From: Actinomycetota bacterium
Lineage (GTDB): Bacteria; Actinomycetota; Actinomycetes; Actinomycetales; Microbacteriaceae
Reading direction: 5' to 3'
Assembly (NCBI GenBank): GCA_009704605.1
Contig: WLDW01000071.1
Coordinates: forward strand, 1 to 5,053
Length of the DNA: 5,053 bases
The position numbers and the translations under genes are program-made. Shown piece after piece: positions 1 through 5,053 of this stretch (positions are counted from its first letter, which is position 1; each line of letters starts with the position of its first letter). The notes under the pieces are model-generated. The model saw nothing but the letters and a program-made list of their open reading frames with translations. It made no database searches and was not told the origin of the DNA.

Positions 1-790
1 CCTTGCGGGCTCTGGTTCCCACGTCTTTTAGGCGCGAACCGCCCTTGCCTAAAACAATGCCTTTTTGACTGTCACGTTCAACAAATATGTTGGCGTGAAT
101 GTCAGTGAGTTCAGAGTTCTCTCGTTTTTTCATCTCGTCCATGGTTACCGCTAGTGAGTGCGGAAGCTCGTGACGAACCCCTTCCAGAGATGCTTCTCGA
201 ATCAGTTCACAGATTCGGGACTCAATTGATTCGTCAGTGATTGTCTCTTTGGGGTAAAGCTCTTCAGATAGTGGCATCATGCCAACAAGTAATTGAGCTA
301 ACTCATCAAGTTGGGAACCAGCGATGGCAGAGACTGGAATGATCTCGCTCCAGTTGCGAAGTTTAGAAACCTCGAGCAGTTGATTGGCGAGTTCTTCTCT
401 GGAAACTGTTTCGCTCTTGGTAACAATCGCAACGCACTTGGCTTTTGGAAAGCTACTTAGCTGTTCGTTGATGAACTTATCCCCTGGGCCAATTTTGTCA
501 CCCGCGGGGAAACACATTCCTATTACGTCCACCTCGCCAAGAGTTGAGGCAACTAGATCGTTAAGCCTTTCACCAAGTAATGTCCTTGGGCGATGAAGAC
601 CAGGGGTGTCAACAATGATTAGTTGACCTGAATCGAGATGGGCAATCCCCCGAATGGCTTTTCTTGTGGTTTGCGGTTTGTCGCTCGTGATAGCAATCTT
701 TTCACCTACAAGGGCGTTTGTGAGAGTTGATTTCCCGACATTGGGTCGACCAACGAAGGTCACAAACCCAGCGCGAAATTCACTACTCAT
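1..790 (-). CDS. era: GTPase Era, 30S subunit assembly factor (3' end outside window)
   Basis: Era is an essential GTPase that binds the 3' end of 16S rRNA through a C-terminal KH domain and checks 30S maturation. The ATG at 788-790 gives 263 visible residues; the family is about 300 long, so roughly 40 C-terminal residues are missing. Visible motifs are G1 GRPNVGKS (residues 14-21), the switch I PQTTR (39-43), G3 DTPG (61-64) followed by LHRP, G5 SA (154-155), and the KH loop GKGG (248-251) followed by SRLKDVG just before the edge. The G4 position reads T-K-S-E (124-127) rather than N/T-K-x-D, which is odd. The start overlaps the stop of the upstream CBS gene by 8 bases (ATGAGTAG), and a GAGGA lies 11 bases upstream, so translational coupling is likely. 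Identity is certain from the motifs; the G4 change is the only anomaly. Confidence 0.97.
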   Translation of the reverse strand, partial: MSSEFRAGFVTFVGRPNVGKSTLTNALVGEKIAITSDKPQTTRKAIRGIAHLDSGQLIIVDTPGLHRPRTLLGERLNDLVASTLGEVDVIGMCFPAGDKIGPGDKFINEQLSSFPKAKCVAIVTKSETVSREELANQLLEVSKLRNWSEIIPVSAIAGSQLDELAQLLVGMMPLSEELYPKETITDESIESRICELIREASLEGVRHELPHSLAVTMDEMKKRENSELTDIHANIFVERDSQKGIVLGKGGSRLKDVGTRARK

Positions 791-1601
791 CAGTTGACAG
801 TTCCTCAGGTTCCTTTTCAGCAAGTACTCGAACTAAGACGGTTACAAGTCTCTTGGCCCGGCCCTCAACTCTATCGGCCGTAAGTTCAAGGCTGTTGATC
901 ACAATCTGATCACCAAGTTTAGGAATAGCCCCTAGGCTCTTGGTGAGCCAACCGCCAACCGAATCAACGTCATCGTCTTCTAGCTCGATTTCCAGTAGTT
1001 CGCCTAGCTCAAATAGAGAAAAACGAGCGTTTACCCGATAAAGGTCAACTGCGAGCTTTTCTACATCAGGAACTTCCTTGTCGTACTCATCCGCGATGTC
1101 ACCAACTAGCTCTTCAATAACGTCTTCCATTGTTACAAGTCCCGCTACCCCGCCGTACTCATCGATCACTATGGCTATGTGTGTGGAGCTTTTTTGCATG
1201 TCCTGCAAAAGGTCCTTAAGTGGCTTGGACTCCGGTACGAAAATTGCCGACCTGGCAAGGTCCTCAGCGGTTTTCTCAAACATGAGCTTTGGGGATTCGT
1301 GAAGAATCTTCGCTACATCCTTTAGGTACAAGATCCCCACGATGTCATCTGTGTTCTTGCCAGTAACCGGCAGTCGGGAGTAGCCGCTGTATAAAAACAT
1401 GGTCATCGCACTATCCAGATTGGATTCGGCAGTGATTGTTGCGATGTCAATTCTTGGAATCATTACCTCGCGGGTAATGGTTTCTGAGAAGTCCTCGACT
1501 GATTCAATTAGGTCTTGCTCATACTCCTCAGCCTCGGTGGAGTCCACCTGCTTTTTTGCAAATACTTTGCCGATAAAGGCGAACCTGTTACTCTCCGACA
1601 A
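783..1601 (-). CDS. CorC/YbeX-type CBS-domain protein without DUF21 membrane domain
   Basis: This 272-residue protein carries a CBS-domain pair (about 45-165) followed by a CorC_HlyC transporter-associated domain (about 180-262). Recognisable stretches are REVMIPR (44-50), YSRLPV (74-79), IDEYGGVAGLVTMEDVIEE (146-164), VGDIADEYD (166-174) and the DVDSVGGW segment (211-218). CBS pairs bind adenosine nucleotides; relatives are linked to magnesium or cobalt efflux, and E. coli YbeX also to ribosome metabolism. No hydrophobic N-terminal segment is present, so this resembles soluble E. coli CorC/YbeX rather than the DUF21-bearing 'hemolysin' form of roughly 430 residues often found beside ybeY in actinobacteria. 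The start is TTG at 1599-1601; an in-frame TGA at 1632-1634 rules out a longer protein, and no ATG occurs before residue 47, at the edge of the first CBS domain. It overlaps ybeY by 14 bases and era by 8. The exact role (ion transport or ribosome) is not decided by sequence. Confidence 0.9.
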   Translation of the reverse strand: MSESNRFAFIGKVFAKKQVDSTEAEEYEQDLIESVEDFSETITREVMIPRIDIATITAESNLDSAMTMFLYSGYSRLPVTGKNTDDIVGILYLKDVAKILHESPKLMFEKTAEDLARSAIFVPESKPLKDLLQDMQKSSTHIAIVIDEYGGVAGLVTMEDVIEELVGDIADEYDKEVPDVEKLAVDLYRVNARFSLFELGELLEIELEDDDVDSVGGWLTKSLGAIPKLGDQIVINSLELTADRVEGRAKRLVTVLVRVLAEKEPEELSTDE

Positions 1602-2061
1602 GTTGACTGCTCTCGCTTTCGTAGTAGGCCTTCAATATTGACTTCTGAATGCCAAACATCTCAAGTTCTTCTTCTGGTTCCGCGTGATCAAAGCCCAATA
1701 GGTGCAGCACACCGTGGGTCGTCAAAAGAAGAATCTCGTTGATGGTTTCATGGCCAGCTGTTACCGCTTGCTTTTGCGCAACGGTTGGACAAATAACAAT
1801 GTCTCCAAGCAAGCCAGCAGGTGTTGGCTCTGACTCCGTTCCTGGGCGAAGCTCATCCATCGGAAAGCTAAGAACATCTGTGGGGCCTGGCTCATCCATC
1901 CACTGCAAGTGCAATAGCTCCATAGCAGGTTCGTCAACAAAGATAATTGCCAATTCAGCTGCTGGATCAATTTTCATTCGATCCAAGGCAAATTCGGCAA
2001 GTCTAAGAACCCGAACTTCGTCAACAGCAAATTCGGTTTCGTTACTTATTTCAATACTCAA
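1588..2061 (-). CDS. ybeY: Endoribonuclease YbeY (rRNA maturation factor)
   Basis: YbeY is a single-strand endoribonuclease needed for 16S rRNA 3' maturation and ribosome quality control; it is a metalloprotein. The 157-residue product has the diagnostic three-histidine metal site H116-x3-H120-x5-H126 (HGVLHLLGFDH) and the conserved TDVLSFP (61-67) preceded by MDEPGP and followed by MDEL, an actinobacterial flavour. The length is normal for the family. The start is TTG at 2059-2061, directly after the phoH stop codon (TAG|TTG, no gap). It is supported by an AAAAGG ribosome-binding site 8 bases upstream and by the MSIE(I/V)xNE N-terminus, which matches the usual start of the family; the next methionine (29) would cut off the first strand. 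Neighbours phoH, corC-like and era are its classical functional partners. Its 3' end runs 14 bases into the CBS gene. Confidence 0.96.
   Translation of the reverse strand: MSIEISNETEFAVDEVRVLRLAEFALDRMKIDPAAELAIIFVDEPAMELLHLQWMDEPGPTDVLSFPMDELRPGTESEPTPAGLLGDIVICPTVAQKQAVTAGHETINEILLLTTHGVLHLLGFDHAEPEEELEMFGIQKSILKAYYESESSQLVGE
1610..1614 (-). promoter_or_regulatory. Weak ribosome-binding site for the CorC-like gene
   Basis: On the minus strand this reads GAGAG, 8 bases before the TTG at 1599-1601. It is a poor match to the anti-Shine-Dalgarno sequence. Because the start lies inside the end of ybeY, translation probably relies partly on ribosomes finishing ybeY. Confidence 0.4.
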
Positions 2062-3018
2062 CTAGTTTGCCTTTTTGGGATTGGCGGCGTCAGCTCGATC
2101 ATAGGCATCTACGATCTTTCCAACCAGCGGATGTCTAATGACATCTGCGGAGCTCATCTGAGAGAAGTAAACATCTTCGACGTTGGCAAGAACTCTCGAG
2201 GCAACTCTTAGGCCTGATACTCCGCCTTGCAAATCAACTTGAGTGATGTCTCCTGTGACAACCATCTTGGAATTGAAGCCCAGGCGAGTTAGAAACATCT
2301 TCATCTGCTCCGCGGTGGTGTTTTGAGCCTCGTCCAAAATGATAAAAGAGTCATTCAGTGTCCGGCCTCGCATGTAGGCAAGCGGCGCAACTTCAATAGT
2401 TCCGGTGGCAATCATCCTTGGGACTGCATCAGGATCTAGCATCTCGTGGAGGGCATCAAATAATGGTCTTAGGTAAGGGTCGATTTTCTCGCTCAGAGTT
2501 CCAGGAAGAAAGCCAAGGCGCTCCCCGGCTTCAACTGCTGGCCTAGTCAAGATGATTCTGGAAACTTCCTTGCGCTGCAGAGCCTGCACGGCCTTTGCCA
2601 TAGCTAGGTAGGTCTTTCCGGTTCCCGCAGGACCAATCCCAAAAACAATGGTGTTTTTATCAATTGACTCGACATACTCTTTTTGACCAGCGGTTTTTGG
2701 TCTGATCGACTTACCTCTGGAACTAAGAATGCTTTGTGAGAGAAGATCAGGCTCGGTTCTTCTCAGATCGGCTGGGGTAACTTCCCTACCTGAAGAAACG
2801 GCAGAAATAATCTGTCTCAAGCGCTGCTCAGCTAGTGCAACAGATGAACTAGGTCCAGAAATCTCAATCTCATTGCCACGCGCTGTGAAGCGAACATCCG
2901 GGAAGCTTTCCTCGATGGTTCTAAGTAGTTTGTCTTCAGGCCCAAATACGAATATGGGGTCAACACCGGAAATTTCTATTACGACAGTTTTTGAATCTTT
3001 AGATTCGGATGATGTCAA
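2062..3018 (-). CDS. phoH: PhoH family ATPase (YbeZ-like)
   Basis: This is a 318-residue PhoH/YbeZ protein, a P-loop ATPase related to the helicase core and usually encoded next to ybeY, with a proposed RNA-linked role. An N-terminal KH-like segment (about 12-72, including RGNEIEISGP) precedes the ATPase domain. The Walker A is GPAGTGKT (129-136), the Walker B is FIILDEAQNTT (225-235), and TGDITQVDL (255-263) and RHPLVGKIVDAYD (295-307) are typical of the family. The length is normal. The start is TTG at 3016-3018, the only start codon after an in-frame TAG at 3034-3036; an AAAGGA sits at ideal spacing, 6 bases upstream. The TTG overlaps the TGA of the upstream HIT gene as TTGA, analogous to the common ATGA coupling junction. 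The biochemical substrate is not settled for the family. Confidence 0.95.
   Translation of the reverse strand: MTSSESKDSKTVVIEISGVDPIFVFGPEDKLLRTIEESFPDVRFTARGNEIEISGPSSSVALAEQRLRQIISAVSSGREVTPADLRRTEPDLLSQSILSSRGKSIRPKTAGQKEYVESIDKNTIVFGIGPAGTGKTYLAMAKAVQALQRKEVSRIILTRPAVEAGERLGFLPGTLSEKIDPYLRPLFDALHEMLDPDAVPRMIATGTIEVAPLAYMRGRTLNDSFIILDEAQNTTAEQMKMFLTRLGFNSKMVVTGDITQVDLQGGVSGLRVASRVLANVEDVYFSQMSSADVIRHPLVGKIVDAYDRADAANPKKAN
2070..2075 (-). promoter_or_regulatory. Ribosome-binding site for the TTG start of ybeY
   Basis: On the minus strand this reads AAAAGG, 8 bases before the TTG at 2059-2061, inside the last codons of phoH. It supports the TTG that gives the family-typical N-terminus MSIE. 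Confidence 0.7.
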
Positions 3019-3353
3019 GAGCCGTCCTTTGAGCTATCTGATAAAACGTGGGCATGGGCGTGAAAAATGGTCTGTCCTGCTTCGCTGCCGGTATTGAACT
3101 GTAGCCTGAAAGAGCCATTGGTATGTTCTTGAGCCAGTGAGGTTGCCTGCGACATTAGCTCACCCAGTACCGCAGGAGACGCTTCCGATAGCTCAACAAC
3201 GTTCTTGTAATGCTTTTTGGGGATGACTAACAGATGGACCTTTGATAGCGGAGCAATGTCTCTAAGTGCCAAGGTGTTCGCAGTTTCTGCAATTTTGTCC
3301 GAGGCAATATCGCCTGAGACAATTTTGCAAAAGATGCAGTTAGCTTCTGTCAT
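3015..3353 (-). CDS. HIT-family nucleotide hydrolase/transferase
   Basis: This is a small (112-residue) histidine-triad protein. The family hydrolyses or transfers nucleotidyl groups, for example from adenosine phosphoramidates or dinucleoside polyphosphates; the substrate here cannot be read from sequence. The triad is H98-A-H100-A-H102-V-L, preceded by the family NTGSEAGQ segment (88-95). The N-terminal CIFCKI (6-11) has the paired cysteines that often bind zinc, and IPKKHY (45-50) is also typical. I chose the ATG at 3351-3353 because the protein then begins MTEANCIFCK, as relatives do. A TTG at 3387-3389 would add 12 residues and overlap rsmE by 10 bases, but its only purine-rich match lies too close. 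No clear ribosome-binding site precedes the ATG, so the start is less certain than the identity. It sits 26 bases after rsmE and overlaps phoH by 4. Confidence 0.9.
   Translation of the reverse strand: MTEANCIFCKIVSGDIASDKIAETANTLALRDIAPLSKVHLLVIPKKHYKNVVELSEASPAVLGELMSQATSLAQEHTNGSFRLQFNTGSEAGQTIFHAHAHVLSDSSKDGS
3025..3030 (-). promoter_or_regulatory. Ribosome-binding site for the TTG start of phoH
   Basis: On the minus strand this reads AAAGGA, 6 bases before the TTG at 3016-3018, inside the end of the HIT gene. With an in-frame stop at 3034-3036 it leaves TTG as the only sensible start. Confidence 0.8.
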
Positions 3354-3379
3354 GTATTTCAGTCTAGTTTTAGCTAGCC

Positions 3380-4120
3380 CTAGCTCCAATTTCCAAGGGT
3401 TGCTTGAAGGTAGGAAGCTACCGCCACGCCAGCCGTTGATGTTCTCAAAATGCCGCTTCCAAGACCAACCAGGCTCAAACCAGCGGAGCGAAACTGCTCA
3501 AGTTCTTGCGGGCTAATTCCACCTTCTGGGCCGACAACGATGGCTATTGACTGGTGCCCCACTATTGGCACACTTGTCAGTGAGGTGGTTGATGTTGGGT
3601 CTAAAACAAGCGTCAGGTCGAAACTCCTCAGGCGATCTACTAGCTCACTGGTTCCCAACACCTTTTCAACCTCAGGGATAAAGGGTCTAAGCGATTGCTT
3701 GGCAGCTTCGGTTGCGATGGTTTGCCAACGAAGTCGGTGCTTGTCTTGTTTTTCAGGTTTCCAAATCGAAACTGATCTTTCGCTCTGCCACGGAATCACA
3801 GCTTGAATGCCAAGCTCGGTGCAGGCTTGCACCGCCATTTCATCGCGATCTCCCTTGGCTAAAGCCTGAACTAAAACCAGTTGCGGTTTTGGCCTTTCGA
3901 TTGTTTCCACTGATTCAACATCTAGCTCTAGAAAATCCTTAGAGAGTTGCCTTACCTTGCCGCGAACCTTTTGGCCCTGACCATCAGATACGGCTATTGC
4001 TTCACCGATTTGTAGTCTGCGAACCGACATGGCGTGCTTTGCCTCGGCACCAGCAATTCTGATTTTGGAACCGGTTTTTGTGTCAGATGGAATCGGTGAG
4101 ATAAATAGTGGCTCAACCAC
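3380..4120 (-). CDS. rsmE: 16S rRNA m3U1498 methyltransferase RsmE
   Basis: RsmE is a SPOUT-fold, SAM-dependent methyltransferase that modifies N3 of U1498 in helix 44 of 16S rRNA. With the GTG start at 4118-4120 the product has 246 residues, very close to E. coli RsmE. A PUA-like N-terminal domain (about 1-70, including GAEAKHAMSVRRLQIGE and DGQG) is followed by the SPOUT domain, with KGDRDEM...TELG (89-104), EAAKQS (138-143), the SAM-binding VGPEGGIS (196-203) and the knot segment LGSGILRTSTAG (220-231). An in-frame TTG at 4157-4159 would add 13 poorly family-like residues. GTG is preferred because AGGGAA lies 6 bases upstream and because it places LF near residue 5, as in relatives. The GTG overlaps the dnaJ stop by 8 bases (GTGGTTGA), which suggests coupling. 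The chaperone gene dnaJ followed by rsmE is a common arrangement. Confidence 0.95.
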   Translation of the reverse strand: MVEPLFISPIPSDTKTGSKIRIAGAEAKHAMSVRRLQIGEAIAVSDGQGQKVRGKVRQLSKDFLELDVESVETIERPKPQLVLVQALAKGDRDEMAVQACTELGIQAVIPWQSERSVSIWKPEKQDKHRLRWQTIATEAAKQSLRPFIPEVEKVLGTSELVDRLRSFDLTLVLDPTSTTSLTSVPIVGHQSIAIVVGPEGGISPQELEQFRSAGLSLVGLGSGILRTSTAGVAVASYLQATLGNWS

Positions 4121-5053
4121 GGCGTCTTCCCTGGAACGCGCCTGACTTTCTCGGGACAAGACCAGCAGTGTCAGCCTTACGCAAGCCGGCTAGTGTTCTA
4201 AATAGTTCCTTTTGCTTTGAGTCCAACTTTGTTGGAATCTTTACCGAAAGAGTTACGACCAAATCGCCTCTGCCAGATTGGCGAAGCCTGCCAAAGCCTT
4301 TTCCTTTTACGCTCACGGTGTCACCGGTTTGTGAACCGGCCGGAATTTGTAATTCGAGTTCCCCGTCAAAAGTCTTTATCTTTACCAGCGTTCCAAGAGC
4401 TGCCTCATGAAGAGGTAGCTCTAGCTCGCAAGTCAGCTCGTCACCAGATCTACCAAATAGCTGATGAGGGGCAATAGAAACATCAACGTAGAGATCACCA
4501 CTTGGGCCACCACCAAATCCAACTTCACCAGAGCCAGATAGCTGCAACCGAATGCCGTCTTCAACACCGGCTGGAATTTTTAGTTCGATGTCTCTTCTTG
4601 CCCGCACTCTTCCCTGGCCACGACAATCTAAACAAGGCTCTGGTATGACGTGACCGTAGCCGCGACAAGAACCACATGGGCTAGTTGTAACCATGGCACC
4701 AAGCAGTGAACGAACTTGAGTTTGCACCTGACCACTTCCGTGGCAGATGTCACAAACTCTCGGGCTGGTGCCAGGCTTGGCACAACTTCCATTACAGGTA
4801 TCGCATAAAACAGCCGTGTCAACCGGAATTGACTTCTCTACTCCAAAGATTGCTTCTTCGAAACTTAGCTCAACTCGAAGCAGGGCATCTTGACCTCGTT
4901 CGGCTCTAGAGCGTGGTCCCCGTCGTCCGCCACCAAAGAATGTTTCAAAGATGTCTCCAAAGCCAAAGCTCTGAGAGTCACCACCGGAGTCGTACCGACG
5001 TCTTGCTTGGTCATCACCTAACACTTCGTAGGCGTGAGTTACCAACTTGAAGC
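4113..5053 (-). CDS. dnaJ: Chaperone DnaJ, DnaJ2-like type (5' end outside window)
   Basis: DnaJ is the Hsp40 co-chaperone that delivers clients to DnaK and stimulates its ATPase. About 313 residues are visible and the reading frame is open to the right edge; by comparison with E. coli DnaJ, about 45-50 N-terminal residues, including the HPD loop, are outside. A methionine start inside the window is not needed: the visible FKLVTHAYEVL is the third helix of the J domain. Then come a short Gly/Phe linker (FGFGDIFETFFGGG), the zinc region at 4611-4805 with four CxxC repeats (CDTCNGSC, CDICHGSG, CGSCRGYG, CLDCRGQG), and two beta-rich substrate-binding domains (PAGVEDGIRL, GGGPSGDLYVDV, AALGTLVKI, GKGFGRLRQSGRGDLVV). 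The TSPRVCDICHGSG and VRARRDIELKIPAG wording resembles actinobacterial DnaJ2, the copy usually downstream of hrcA. Whether hrcA precedes it cannot be seen. Confidence 0.95.
   Translation of the reverse strand, partial: FKLVTHAYEVLGDDQARRRYDSGGDSQSFGFGDIFETFFGGGRRGPRSRAERGQDALLRVELSFEEAIFGVEKSIPVDTAVLCDTCNGSCAKPGTSPRVCDICHGSGQVQTQVRSLLGAMVTTSPCGSCRGYGHVIPEPCLDCRGQGRVRARRDIELKIPAGVEDGIRLQLSGSGEVGFGGGPSGDLYVDVSIAPHQLFGRSGDELTCELELPLHEAALGTLVKIKTFDGELELQIPAGSQTGDTVSVKGKGFGRLRQSGRGDLVVTLSVKIPTKLDSKQKELFRTLAGLRKADTAGLVPRKSGAFQGRRRG
4127..4132 (-). promoter_or_regulatory. Ribosome-binding site deciding the rsmE start
   Basis: On the minus strand this reads AGGGAA and stands 6 bases before the GTG at 4118-4120. 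It lies inside the last codons of dnaJ. It favours the GTG over the upstream in-frame TTG at 4157-4159. Confidence 0.75.

Noticed and set aside
1739..2065. 108-codon plus-strand frame opposite ybeY
   Set aside because: Serine-rich shadow of ybeY with no ribosome-binding site and no family resemblance.
2729..3097. 122-codon open frame on the plus strand across the start of phoH
   Set aside because: It is antisense to phoH and the HIT gene, both clearly real; no family features are visible in its translation.
3354..3389. Longer HIT protein starting at TTG 3387-3389
   Set aside because: It would add 12 residues absent from typical HIT proteins and overlap rsmE; the ATG at 3351-3353 gives the expected distance to CIFCK. 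Kept as a possible alternative only.
3463..3466. RsmE knot segment LGSGILRTSTA differs from the E. coli-style LGxRILRxETA and might mean loss of activity
   Set aside because: LRTSTAG endings are, as I recall, the normal actinobacterial form, and the SAM-binding GPEGG and the KGDR/TELG segments are intact.
3450..3806. 118-codon open frame on the plus strand
   Set aside because: It is entirely antisense to rsmE, whose motifs are intact; the translation has no recognisable domain and is rich in Ser/Pro/Arg, as expected of a shadow frame.
3817..3834. Perfect 7-base inverted repeat (CGGTGCA, 4-base loop, TGCACCG) resembling a hairpin or terminator
   Set aside because: It lies inside rsmE where it encodes the conserved QACTELG segment, has no following T run on either strand, and is explained by codon constraints.
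5043..5045. Apparent start of a DnaJ-like gene at an internal TTG
   Set aside because: The frame stays open to the right edge and the preceding FK continues the J-domain helix, so this is an internal leucine of a gene cut by the window.

Overview
This window is almost wall-to-wall coding, and every gene lies on the minus strand. Read in the direction of transcription (right to left) the order is dnaJ (5' end outside the window), rsmE, a HIT-family hydrolase gene, phoH (ybeZ), ybeY, a short corC/ybeX-type CBS gene, and era (3' end outside the window). The order and several sequence signatures (the TSPR-containing DnaJ zinc region, PGPTDVLSFPMDEL in YbeY, the LRTSTAG ending of RsmE, EVDVIG and IVTK in Era) point to an actinobacterium. 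Base composition looks close to balanced by eye rather than GC-rich. That would suit a small-genome, low-GC planktonic actinobacterium such as the Luna-type Microbacteriaceae or a similar freshwater or marine lineage. The phylum is fairly secure; the finer placement is a guess.

Layout: dnaJ occupies 4113 to the right edge; rsmE 3380-4120; the HIT gene 3015-3353; phoH 2062-3018; ybeY 1588-2061; corC-like 783-1601; era from 790 to the left edge. The only real intergenic gap is 26 bases, between rsmE and the HIT gene. The other junctions are overlaps of 8, 4, 14 and 8 bases, or direct abutment (phoH/ybeY). There is no room for an internal terminator and I see no internal promoter, so the block is most simply one operon whose promoter lies beyond the right edge.

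Much of the block concerns making and protecting the small ribosomal subunit. RsmE methylates 16S rRNA near its 3' end, YbeY is an endoribonuclease tied to 16S 3' maturation, Era is the GTPase that binds that same 3' region, and PhoH and the CorC/YbeX-type protein are the usual genomic partners of YbeY. DnaJ (a type with a complete four-repeat zinc region) adds protein quality control. The HIT protein is a small nucleotide hydrolase or transferase of unknown substrate.

I found no undescribed system. The points worth a second look are modest: three consecutive genes (phoH, ybeY, corC-like) with TTG starts, a CorC-type gene that lacks the membrane domain and cannot be extended upstream, and an Era G4 motif reading T-K-S-E instead of N/T-K-x-D.
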